From: CAWIUB01 sp963839175
GTDB lineage: Bacteria > Actinomycetota > Actinomycetes > Mycobacteriales > Jatrophihabitantaceae
Length of the DNA stretch: 64,000 bases
Direction: 5' to 3'
NCBI GenBank assembly: GCA_963839175.1
Contig: CAWIUB010000038.1
Span: forward strand, 29,760-93,759
In this document: piece by piece, positions 52,266-59,631 of the stretch
Layout: each line of letters starts with the position of its first letter
How positions within the stretch are numbered: position 1 is the stretch's first letter
The notes under the pieces: model-generated
The model's input: only the letters and a program-made list of their open reading frames with translations
The model's database searches: none
What the model was told of the DNA's origin: nothing
Program-made: the position numbers and the translations under genes

Positions 52266-52440
52266 TCAGCTGGTGACGTCCTTGGTCGTGAATCGCGCCC
52301 ACGCGAGAATCAGCAAGATCGCGACGTACGCCAGGTGCGTGCAGGCCTGTCCAGCGCAGCTTTCGGGCAAGCGTAGGTGGCCGTCATTGGGCAAGTTGTT
52401 GGCCGGCAACACGCCAGGGAACATCCATGAGGCTGAGCGG
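52266..52440 (-). pseudogene. Possible C-terminal remnant of an ABC-2 type permease
   Basis: The 326-bp gap after the SARP-STAND gene contains, on the minus strand, SASWMFPGVLPANNLPNDGH, followed by ACTHLAYVAILLILAWARF and TTKDVTS with a stop at 52266-52268. A final helix followed by RRKDVTS-like residues is the usual end of ABC-2 permeases. No start or upstream portion exists, as the HNH gene lies there. The call is tentative. Nothing else is seen in 52168-52493. Confidence 0.3.
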
Positions 52441-52493
52441 GATGAGCCTCACGTAACTGCAGGCTCTCGTGCAGATTCGCCGTGCTCGCAAGG

Positions 52494-53891
52494 TCAAAAC
52501 GGCGGGGGATCGTCATCTGGCGATATGTCCGTCGAGGGCGGGCCCTTGGGTGCCTGGGGCGGTGGCGGGCTGGGGTAAGGCGGCGGGGTGTTGCGGTAGG
52601 CGTGGCCGGTGGGGCTGGTCCAGGTGTAACCGCCGTCGGCGTCGCGCCGCACCTGCCAGCCGTGTTCGTCCTTGCCGTAATGGTGCCGCTCGCAGATGGG
52701 TACCATGTTGCCCGCGTTAGTTTCGCCGCCATCGCTGTATCGGATGCGATGATCGAGGTCGCAACGGTCGGCCGCACGGTGGCAGTGGGGAAAGATGCAT
52801 TGCTGATCCCGGGCGATAACGAAGCGGGCCAGATCGGCCGGCGGCCGGTAGGTGCGCCGGCCAAAATCGAGCAGCGCCCCGCCGATGGGGTCAGTGACCA
52901 GCCGCCGCCAGGTCGCGGTTGCGTCGGCGGCGATGCGCCGGGCCAGTTCGGCGTGGATGGCTCCGTAGCCGCCCAGATCGGCGGGGTGCTCATCTAGGCC
53001 GAGCAGTGTGGACAGCCCGACGGTGACCTGGATATGCGGGCGCAGCCCCTGTGCTCTGGGCAGGTGCGGGTCGTGCAGCGCGGCGGCGCCGAGGTCGACC
53101 AGCGCGTCGGCGCGCCGCTGGTCGGCGGTGCGCGGATCGTCGGCCGAGGTTACCGACGCCAGCGCTTCAACCGCGGCCATCAAGGCGGCGGCGCCTTCGG
53201 CGGGCAGCAGCGCCCACAGGCTGGCCATCCCGTCCTCAACCGGCCGGACCCGGACGCACCTGTCCCCCAGCGCCCGCTGGTGACGCTGCTCGGCGGACGC
53301 GGGGTCGGCCCGCAGTACCGCCTTGCCCACCGCAACGCGGAACTCGCCGACGGTCTGCCGCGCGGCGTCCGGCAGCACGCTCGCCTCGATCTGCGCGGCA
53401 GCGGCGTCGGCCATAGGGGCGACGGCCTCGGCCAGGGCACGGGCGTGCCAGTAGGTGATCCGACCGTCCTGCAACGCCTGCAGCGTGGCCGGCAGCTGCC
53501 CGGTCAGGATACCGGCGACGGCCAGCCGGCCCGCGGCGGTCGGCCCGGCCAGATGCAGCGCACAGCCGACCTCTTCTCGCGCCATGTTCGCCGAACCCGA
53601 CCGGTTGGGCGGTGCTGTGGCCTGCACGCCGGCGTCGATGGCGGCCAGCACGCGCTGCTGCATGCCCTGCAACCAGCCGATCTGCCGCTCTATCGCGACC
53701 AGCGCGTCGACCTGCGCATCGGCCGAGAGCCGGTCGACATCCAGCGCCGCCACCAGGCTCACTGGGCCCGCGCCGGGTGGCTCGACGGCCACGTACGCGG
53801 CTGCATCGTCCGGGCACGCCTGTGCGTCGAGTACCGACGGCGGCAGGCCTGCCCCAGCCAAGGTTATGGATGCGAACACAAGTTCGAGCAT
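52494..53891 (-). CDS. DUF222/HNH endonuclease-domain protein
   Basis: A 465-residue protein from ATG 53891. The N-terminal DUF222 region (REP13E12-like, about residues 25-330) is Ala-rich and helical. The HNH motif lies in CIFPHCHRAADRCDLDHRI, RYSDGGETNAGNMVPICERH and H at the end. A Pro-rich tail (PPPYPSPPPPQAPKGPP) closes it. Such genes are multicopy and mobile-looking in many actinobacteria, but their function is not established. The flanks here show no inverted repeats that I could find. Confidence 0.9.
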   Translation of the reverse strand: MLELVFASITLAGAGLPPSVLDAQACPDDAAAYVAVEPPGAGPVSLVAALDVDRLSADAQVDALVAIERQIGWLQGMQQRVLAAIDAGVQATAPPNRSGSANMAREEVGCALHLAGPTAAGRLAVAGILTGQLPATLQALQDGRITYWHARALAEAVAPMADAAAAQIEASVLPDAARQTVGEFRVAVGKAVLRADPASAEQRHQRALGDRCVRVRPVEDGMASLWALLPAEGAAALMAAVEALASVTSADDPRTADQRRADALVDLGAAALHDPHLPRAQGLRPHIQVTVGLSTLLGLDEHPADLGGYGAIHAELARRIAADATATWRRLVTDPIGGALLDFGRRTYRPPADLARFVIARDQQCIFPHCHRAADRCDLDHRIRYSDGGETNAGNMVPICERHHYGKDEHGWQVRRDADGGYTWTSPTGHAYRNTPPPYPSPPPPQAPKGPPSTDISPDDDPPPF

Positions 53892-54014
53892 ACTTGAGAT
53901 TGACCGGAGACGCAAGGGCGAATCCCCTTTGTGCGTAGAGCATTTCTGCGCCATGGTGCGGATATCCGCACATCAGCCCGATGGCCCTACCCGCAACGTG
54001 GATACGCTATCTGC

Positions 54015-54464
54015 GTGGTCGAACCGTTCGTGCCGCGGGACTTCGCGGTGCCCTCCAGACTGCGGACGGGCGAGTTCGTCCTCGAACCACTCGGCGTGCA
54101 GCACAATCAGGCTGACTATGCGGCGTGGACGTCGAGTACCGACCACATCCGGGCAACCCCTGGATTCGCCGGCCGCGACTGGCCGAAGCCGATGACGGTG
54201 GACGAGAACCGCGCGGACCTCCAACAGCACGCCGATGATTTCCAAGCCCGAACAGGATTCACCTACACGGTGCTCGATCCGATCGACGGGGATGTAATCG
54301 GCTGCGTCTACCTCTATCCGGCGCGTGACGGCGCGCACGACGTCGACGTCCGATCCCGGGTGCGGGTAAGCCACGCCGAGCTCGACAAGGCCCTGTACAG
54401 CACGATCGCCGAGTGGCTGACGAGCACCTGGCCATTCACCAAGCCGCAGAACGCGCCACGATGA
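54015..54464 (+). CDS. GNAT-like N-acetyltransferase family protein
   Basis: A 149-residue protein from GTG 54015 (VVEPFVPRDFAVPSRLR). The GNAT-type strand-loop is GEFVLEPLGVQHNQADYAAW, then FTYTVLDPIDGDVIGCVYLY and the helix SHAELDKALYSTIAEWLTS. The acetyl-CoA loop is poorly conserved. The acceptor is unknown. The stop overlaps the UbiA-type gene by 4 bp, though a link to menaquinone synthesis is not obvious. Confidence 0.75.
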   Translation: MVEPFVPRDFAVPSRLRTGEFVLEPLGVQHNQADYAAWTSSTDHIRATPGFAGRDWPKPMTVDENRADLQQHADDFQARTGFTYTVLDPIDGDVIGCVYLYPARDGAHDVDVRSRVRVSHAELDKALYSTIAEWLTSTWPFTKPQNAPR

Positions 54465-55354
54465 CCGCAACGACCGTCGCCGCGTCAAGAGCTCGCGCCT
54501 TTCTGCGGTTGGTGATGATCGAGCACTCGGTCTTCGCACTGCCGTTCGCGTACATCGCCGCACTGACCGCGATGTGGCGCGAGACGCGATCGGTGCATTG
54601 GGTGCAGCTGCTACTCATCACGATCGCGATGGTGTCGGCGCGCACGGTCGCGATGAGCGTCAACCGGATTATCGATCGGCGATTCGACGCGCTGAACCCG
54701 CGCACCGCCCACCGTGAGCTGGTCACCGGTGCCATGACGCTGCGGACCGCGTGGACGGGCACGCTCGTCGCCTTGGCCGTGTTCCTGGCTAGCGCCGGCC
54801 TGCTCTCGCCGCTGTGCCTGGCGCTCGCGCCGGTCGCGATATTCCTCCTGGTCCTTTACTCCTACGGCAAGCGGTTCACCGACTTTCCCCAAATATTGCT
54901 TGGGATTGCACAGTTCGTCGCACCCGTCGGTGCCTGGATCGCGGTGACCAACCGCATCGAGTGGCCGGCAATCGCCCTCGGCGTCGCGGTGGGCACCTGG
55001 ATCGGCGGCTTCGACCTGATCTACTCCTGCCAGGACGCCGACGTCGACCGGCAGATCGGCTCCCGCTCGTTCCCCGCCCGGTTCGGCATTCCGGCCGCGC
55101 TGTGGGCATCGACGCTCACCCACGTCGCGACGTTCGCATCGTTCGTGTGGTTCGGCGCTGCCGCCGGGCTGGGCTGGCTGTGGTGGATGGGTGTCGCGCT
55201 CACTGCCGTCGTCCTGACCTACGAGCATGCGATCGTGCACGCCGAGGACCTGCGGCGCGTCAACCGCGCGTTCTTCACCGCGAATGGGGTCATCGGCATC
55301 GGACTGTTTGTCTTCGCGCTGGCCGACTTGGTCGCACAGGGGCTCTGCATATGA
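54461..55354 (+). CDS. mqnP: UbiA-family prenyltransferase of the futalosine pathway (MqnP-like)
   Basis: A 297-residue membrane prenyltransferase with about eight helices. Both Asp-rich motifs are present: NRIIDRRFDALNPRTAHREL and YSCQDADVDRQIGSRSFP. It attaches the polyprenyl tail to the futalosine-derived naphthoate. Overlapping UbiX (4 bp) and the adjacent mqnE support the MqnP role over other UbiA functions. Starts at ATG 54461 inside the GNAT stop. Confidence 0.9.
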   Translation: MTATTVAASRARAFLRLVMIEHSVFALPFAYIAALTAMWRETRSVHWVQLLLITIAMVSARTVAMSVNRIIDRRFDALNPRTAHRELVTGAMTLRTAWTGTLVALAVFLASAGLLSPLCLALAPVAIFLLVLYSYGKRFTDFPQILLGIAQFVAPVGAWIAVTNRIEWPAIALGVAVGTWIGGFDLIYSCQDADVDRQIGSRSFPARFGIPAALWASTLTHVATFASFVWFGAAAGLGWLWWMGVALTAVVLTYEHAIVHAEDLRRVNRAFFTANGVIGIGLFVFALADLVAQGLCI

Positions 55355-55983
55355 CGCGCATCCCCTGGGTGGTTGGCGTATCGGGTGCCTCGGGCACGCC
55401 ATATGCGCGGGCCGTCCTGGGCGGGCTTTTCGACGCGGCCGAGCAGGTGGACCTGGTCGTTTCGCGCGCGGCGCGGCTGACGATCCTGGACGAGACGGAG
55501 GTGTCGTTCCGCGACAGCCACTGGCGGGCAGACCTCACGAAATGGCTCGGCCGGGAACCCGGTGACGTCCGGTACTGGGCCGCCGGCGACCTGGCAGCGG
55601 GGCCGGCCAGCGGTTCCTACCCGACGCGCGGGATGATCGTCGTCCCCGCGTCGACGGCCGCCGTGGCCGGGATCGCGATCGGCCTGTCCAAAGATCTCCT
55701 GCAGCGCGCCGCCGACGTCGCCCTCAAGGAACGGCGTCAGCTCGTGGTCGTTCCGCGCGAATCGCCATACACGCGGGCGACGCTGCAGCACATGGTGACC
55801 TTGCACGACGCCGGCGCCGTCGTCTTGCCGGCCAGCCCCGGCTTCTACGGTGCCCCACAGTCCGTGCAGCAGCTGGTCGATTTCATCGCCGGACGGGTGC
55901 TGGATGCCATCGGCGTCAAGCACGAGCTGGTCACCCGATGGACCGGCCAGATCGGAAAGGCGCGGGGCCGCGAAGTACCCTGA
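55351..55983 (+). CDS. ubiX: Flavin prenyltransferase UbiX
   Basis: A 210-residue enzyme that makes prenylated FMN for UbiD decarboxylases. Motifs are PWVVGVSGASGTPYARAVL, VVPASTAAVAGIAIGLSKDL and VVPRESPYTRATLQHMVTL, ending in AVVLPASPGFYGAPQS. It is coupled to the prenyltransferase gene by a 4-bp overlap. mqnE follows after 5 bp. Confidence 0.93.
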   Translation: MTRIPWVVGVSGASGTPYARAVLGGLFDAAEQVDLVVSRAARLTILDETEVSFRDSHWRADLTKWLGREPGDVRYWAAGDLAAGPASGSYPTRGMIVVPASTAAVAGIAIGLSKDLLQRAADVALKERRQLVVVPRESPYTRATLQHMVTLHDAGAVVLPASPGFYGAPQSVQQLVDFIAGRVLDAIGVKHELVTRWTGQIGKARGREVP

Positions 55984-55988
55984 ACGCC

Positions 55989-57149
55989 ATGTCGCTGACG
56001 TCCTCGCGCAAGGCCGAGCTGTCCGAGAAGGTGGCGGCCGGTGAACGGCTCACCCGCCAGGACGGCGAGGACTTGTACGAGTCCGGTGACCTGGCCTGGC
56101 TGGGCGGCCTGGCCCACCGGGTGCGCACGGCCAAGAACGCGGACGTCACGTATTTCAACGTCAACCGGCACCTCAACCTGACCAACGTCTGCGTCGCCTC
56201 CTGCGCCTACTGCTCCTTCGAGCGCAAGCCGGGTCAAGCCGACGCGTACACGATGCGCGTGGAGGAGGCCGTCGAGAAGGCGTTGGCGATGAAGGACGAG
56301 GGGCTCACCGAACTGCACATCGTGAACGGCCTGCACCCCACGTTGCCGTGGAAGTACTACCCACGGGTGCTGCGGGAGCTCAAGGCCGCGCTGCCCGACG
56401 TCGCACTCAAGTGCTTCACCGCCACCGAGATCCACTGGTTCGAGCAGCTCTCCGGACTGCCCGCGGACGCAGTTTTGGACGAGCTGATCGACGCCGGCCT
56501 GGAGTCGCTGACCGGTGGCGGCGCGGAGATCTTCGACTGGGACGTCCGCAAGCAGATCGTCGACCACACAACGCACTGGGAGGACTGGTCGCGCATCCAC
56601 CGGCTGGCGCACGCCAAGGGACTGCGCACCCCGGCCACCATGCTCTACGGGCACATCGAGGAGCCGCGACACCGCGTCGACCACGTGCTGCGGCTGCGCG
56701 AGCTGCAGGATGAGACTGGTGGCTTCGTCGTGTTCATCCCGCTGCGGTTCCATGGCAACCCCAACGGCGATGACAACAACCGGCTGTCCCACCTGCCGAT
56801 GGCCCAGCCAGCCGACGTCCTGCGGACGTTCGCGGTGTCCCGGCTGATGCTCGACAACTTCGACCACGTCAAGGTGTTCTGGGTGATGCACGGGCTGTCG
56901 ACGTCGCAGCTGGCGCTGAATTTCGGTGCCGATGACATGGACGGGTCGGTGGTCGAGTACAAGATCACCCACGACGCGGACGGATTCGGCACGCCCGACA
57001 AGCTGACCCGCGACGACCTGCTGGCACTGATCCGCGACGCCGGGTTCCGCCCGGTCGAACGCAATACGCGCTACCAGGTGGTCCGCGAATTCGAAGGTCC
57101 GCAGCCCCTGGCCGAGCGCCGGGCCGAGCCACAGGCCGTATGGGCGTGA
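55989..57149 (+). CDS. mqnE: Aminofutalosine synthase MqnE (radical SAM)
   Basis: A 386-residue radical SAM enzyme joining chorismate-derived 3-enolpyruvoyl benzoate to SAM to give aminofutalosine. The cluster motif is CVASCAYCSFERKPGQADAY, and LHIVNGLHPTLPWKYYPRVL and TGGGAEIFDWDVRKQIVDH follow. These fit MqnE rather than MqnC. ATG 55989 is taken; an in-frame start at 55938 lies inside ubiX. Confidence 0.94.
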   Translation: MSLTSSRKAELSEKVAAGERLTRQDGEDLYESGDLAWLGGLAHRVRTAKNADVTYFNVNRHLNLTNVCVASCAYCSFERKPGQADAYTMRVEEAVEKALAMKDEGLTELHIVNGLHPTLPWKYYPRVLRELKAALPDVALKCFTATEIHWFEQLSGLPADAVLDELIDAGLESLTGGGAEIFDWDVRKQIVDHTTHWEDWSRIHRLAHAKGLRTPATMLYGHIEEPRHRVDHVLRLRELQDETGGFVVFIPLRFHGNPNGDDNNRLSHLPMAQPADVLRTFAVSRLMLDNFDHVKVFWVMHGLSTSQLALNFGADDMDGSVVEYKITHDADGFGTPDKLTRDDLLALIRDAGFRPVERNTRYQVVREFEGPQPLAERRAEPQAVWA

Positions 57150-57180
57150 TCCGGGACATGTCCGCATCGCGCCAGATCGA

Positions 57181-57226
57181 GTTGTTCGACCCTGGCCGCG
57201 GCCTGGCACGCGGCAGGTCGAACAAC
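57181..57226. repeat. Palindromic element, TTGTTCGAC arms (copy 3)
   Basis: GTTGTTCGACC (57181-57191) pairs perfectly with GGTCGAACAAC (57216-57226). CCGCG...CGCGG forms an inner stem. It lies between mqnE and the DUF4229 gene, and its centre (CCTGGCACGCGG) resembles the other two copies. Confidence 0.9.
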
Positions 57227-57254
57227 GAGTGAGGGGACGCGAGGTGTTAGCGCC

Positions 57255-57563
57255 ATGAATGCGCAGGCGCCGTCGTTCGCGCGATCGATGGGGGCGTTCT
57301 GGTTCTATACCCTGCTGCGCCTAGGGCTGCTCGGCGTGCTGTTTGGACTGCTGTGGCTGCTCGGCGTGCGCGGCCTGCTTGGCGCCCTGATCGCGCTCGT
57401 GCTGTCCGTGCCGCTCTCCTACGTCCTGCTGGCCAGGCCCCGTGCTGCGCTGGCGAACACCATCGAGCAGCGGGTCGCGGCCCGACGGACACACCACGCG
57501 GATCTCGACGCCCAGCTGCGCGGCGAAACGCCGTCCGGTGATGAGCAGGCTCCTGACACATGA
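57255..57563 (+). CDS. DUF4229 small membrane protein
   Basis: A 102-residue protein with two or three hydrophobic helices (FWFYTLLRLGLLGVLFGLLW and LLGALIALVLSVPLSYVLL), then LARPRAALANTIEQRV and a hydrophilic tail. This matches the actinobacterial DUF4229 family, commonly next to menaquinone genes. Function is unknown. The last codons lie in a 17-bp tandem repeat. Confidence 0.85.
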   Translation: MNAQAPSFARSMGAFWFYTLLRLGLLGVLFGLLWLLGVRGLLGALIALVLSVPLSYVLLARPRAALANTIEQRVAARRTHHADLDAQLRGETPSGDEQAPDT

Positions 57564-57599
57564 CCGCTCCTGACACATGACCGCTCCTGACAAATGACA
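57549..57599. repeat. 17-bp tandem repeat, three copies
   Basis: GCTCCTGACACATGACC occurs at 57549-57565 and 57566-57582, with a third copy changed near its end (57583-57599). The repeat includes the DUF4229 stop and repeated ATGA. It sits between that gene and the DUF1707 gene. Confidence 0.95.
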
Positions 57600-57635
57600 C
57601 TGTGCGCCGGTCGCGGCGCGATGCACTATGGAGGG

Positions 57636-58058
57636 GTGAGCGCACCGGCCGACCCCCCGAGCGGCATCCGCATCGGCAACGAGGAGCGGGCCGCCGCCCA
57701 GCGTGCCCTTGACGAGCACCTGGCTGCGGGCCGTCTCGAGATGGACGAGTTCGCCGATCGCTACGCCGCGGCCGGTGTCGCTCGCACCCGCGCGGAACTC
57801 GATGCGCTGTTCACCGACCTTCCGGCGCCGCACCCGTTCGCATCACCTGTGCCGCCACTGCCGAGTCGGCTCGGACAGTGGCGCGGCCACCTTCCCGACT
57901 CAGGGGTGGCTCGCATCGTGCTGGCAATCATCGCGGTCGCGGCGCTGACCCTCGTGTTGCCGTTCGTCGCGGCCGGTGCATTGGTCTGGTTCGTGGTGCT
58001 GCCGATGCTGGCCGGACGGGGACGCTGGCGGGGCTGCGGCCGCCGCTGGCGTTACTGA
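57636..58058 (+). CDS. DUF1707 (SHOCT-like) membrane protein
   Basis: A 140-residue protein from GTG 57636; an in-frame ATG at 57621 exists. The N-terminal DUF1707 region reads IRIGNEERAAAQRALDEHLA, GRLEMDEFADRYAAAGVART. A transmembrane helix (IVLAIIAVAALTLVLPFVAA) and a basic tail follow. GGAGGG directly abuts the GTG, and CACTAT lies about 8 bp upstream. Leaderless translation from a nearby promoter is therefore possible. The domain's function is unknown. Confidence 0.83.
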   Translation: MSAPADPPSGIRIGNEERAAAQRALDEHLAAGRLEMDEFADRYAAAGVARTRAELDALFTDLPAPHPFASPVPPLPSRLGQWRGHLPDSGVARIVLAIIAVAALTLVLPFVAAGALVWFVVLPMLAGRGRWRGCGRRWRY

Positions 58059-58079
58059 CCTCGGCTCGGCCGTCAGCCT

Positions 58080-58883
58080 ATGACGCTGCGTTCCCGCCCG
58101 GTCGTCGGCGTACTGCATCCGGGCGCCATGGGTGCTGCACTGGGAGCCGCACTCAAGCGGGTAGCCGGCGAGGTCCTCTGGGCCGACGCCGGACGCTCGC
58201 ACGCCACGGCGAAGCGCGCCGAGCTGGCCGACCTGGTCGCGGTCCCCGACGTGCCCCAGCTGGTGAGCCGCAGCGATCTGGTGATCTCGATCTGCCCGCC
58301 GCACGCGGCTTTGGACGTGGCGAAGCAGGTCGCCGCGGTCAACCGTCCGGTTCTCTACCTGGACGCCAACGCCGTCGCCCCAGCGACCGTGCGGGAAATC
58401 GGCGAGCTGCTCGGTGTCGAGCACGTGGTCGATGGCGGGATCATCGGGCCGCCCGCCTGGGAGCGGGGCGACACCGTCCTGTGGCTGTCGGGACGGTCGG
58501 CCCAGACCGTTGCGGGCCTGTTCGCAGCGTCCCCGTTCGACGCCCGCCTGCTCGGCAGGGAACTGGGGCAGGCGAGCGCACTCAAGGCGTGTTTCGCCTT
58601 GCAGAGCAAGGCATTGCCTGCGCTGTGGCTCACGCTCGCGGAGGCGGCGCGGCGTTACGGCGTCGAAGACGCGCTGCGCTCCGAACTGCATCGCGACGTC
58701 GTCGACCTCGATGCGCAACTTGCGCCCATCAGCCAGCGGGCCGCCCCGAAGGCATGGCGCTGGGCCGGCGAGATGGACGAGGCGGCTGGCGCGTTCAACG
58801 AGGTCGGACTGCCGGACGGCTTCTCCCGAGCCGCAGCCGAGGTCTATCGAGCCATGGCGGAAGATCCGTCAGGCGCGCATTAG
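58080..58883 (+). CDS. NAD(P)-dependent oxidoreductase, 6PGDH/HIBADH-like with DUF1932
   Basis: A 267-residue protein. The Rossmann loop is VGVLHPGAMGAALGAAL. SDLVISICPPHAALDVAKQV and YLDANAVAPATVREI (the beta-hydroxyacid-dehydrogenase substrate loop) follow. The C-terminal domain has KACFALQSKALPALWLTL, typical of DUF1932. The substrate is unknown. It converges on the inositol-phosphatase-like gene, overlapping it by 15 bp. Confidence 0.85.
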   Translation: MTLRSRPVVGVLHPGAMGAALGAALKRVAGEVLWADAGRSHATAKRAELADLVAVPDVPQLVSRSDLVISICPPHAALDVAKQVAAVNRPVLYLDANAVAPATVREIGELLGVEHVVDGGIIGPPAWERGDTVLWLSGRSAQTVAGLFAASPFDARLLGRELGQASALKACFALQSKALPALWLTLAEAARRYGVEDALRSELHRDVVDLDAQLAPISQRAAPKAWRWAGEMDEAAGAFNEVGLPDGFSRAAAEVYRAMAEDPSGAH

Positions 58884-59624
58884 CGCCAGGCTCACCTCGT
58901 CGACGACTTGATGGTTGCCCGCGATGTGCCAGCGGTGGCCATCCAGGTCAACGACTCGCGTCGCCCCCCCGGCCGCCGTGACGAGAGCCGCGCCCGGCAG
59001 CCAATCCCACGGTAGGCAATCGTGCTGCACGTACACACCGAGTCGGCCGCCGGCGACCCAGGCGAGTTCCATCGATCCCGAGCCAAAGGCCCGCACTGTC
59101 GCCGCGGCTCCCACGGCCCGGGCCAGCGGCCGGCGAACGGCGTCGTCCGGCAGCATCGTGGGATGCAGGTAGGTGGCGATCGAAAGCTCGCCGAGCGGAC
59201 GGTCGGCTAGCTGCGCCACCGGTACCCCTTTGCGCAGCGTTGGGCGGGCTCGGCCGCCGACCCACAGCTCGTCGCCAGTCGGGTCGTAGATGGCGCCGAC
59301 CAACGTATCGTCGCCTTCGGCCAAGCTGACCGCCGCACACCAGATGGGCAGGTTGCAGGCGTAGTTGTACGTACCGTCGATGGGATCGACGTACCAGGTC
59401 CGGTGACCCGGGTAGGAGGTGCCCTCCTCGCCGACGATGCCGTCGCCGGGCCGCTGCGTGCGTAGCCGTTCGACGATCAGGTGCTCGCCTGCATGGTCGG
59501 CGGCCGTGACGATGTCGGAGACCGACGTCTTGCGTGCCGACTCGACGCCGGCGTGGCGCATGCGTGCGGCGAGCGTCCCGGCGTCTCGGACGAGTTCGGC
59601 GGCCAGCGCTGCGTCCTCGATCAC
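58869..59624 (-). CDS. Inositol-monophosphatase family protein
   Basis: A 251-residue Mg-dependent phosphatase-like protein. Metal motifs are GIVGEEGTSYPGHRTWYVDP, then DPIDGTYNYACNLP and the C-terminal CLPWDWLPGAALVTAAGG. It could act on inositol phosphate, PAP or a sugar phosphate. The GTG at 59624 lies only 7-13 bp from the left end of an IS1182-like insertion. The native upstream region is thus separated from the gene. Confidence 0.9.
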   Translation of the reverse strand: MIEDAALAAELVRDAGTLAARMRHAGVESARKTSVSDIVTAADHAGEHLIVERLRTQRPGDGIVGEEGTSYPGHRTWYVDPIDGTYNYACNLPIWCAAVSLAEGDDTLVGAIYDPTGDELWVGGRARPTLRKGVPVAQLADRPLGELSIATYLHPTMLPDDAVRRPLARAVGAAATVRAFGSGSMELAWVAGGRLGVYVQHDCLPWDWLPGAALVTAAGGATRVVDLDGHRWHIAGNHQVVDEVSLALMRA

Positions 59625-59631
59625 GAGTCGA

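Noticed and set aside
52273..52578. 101-codon plus-strand frame after the SARP-STAND gene
   Set aside because: Composition is random and it runs into antisense of the HNH gene. The minus-strand permease-like trace is a better reading.
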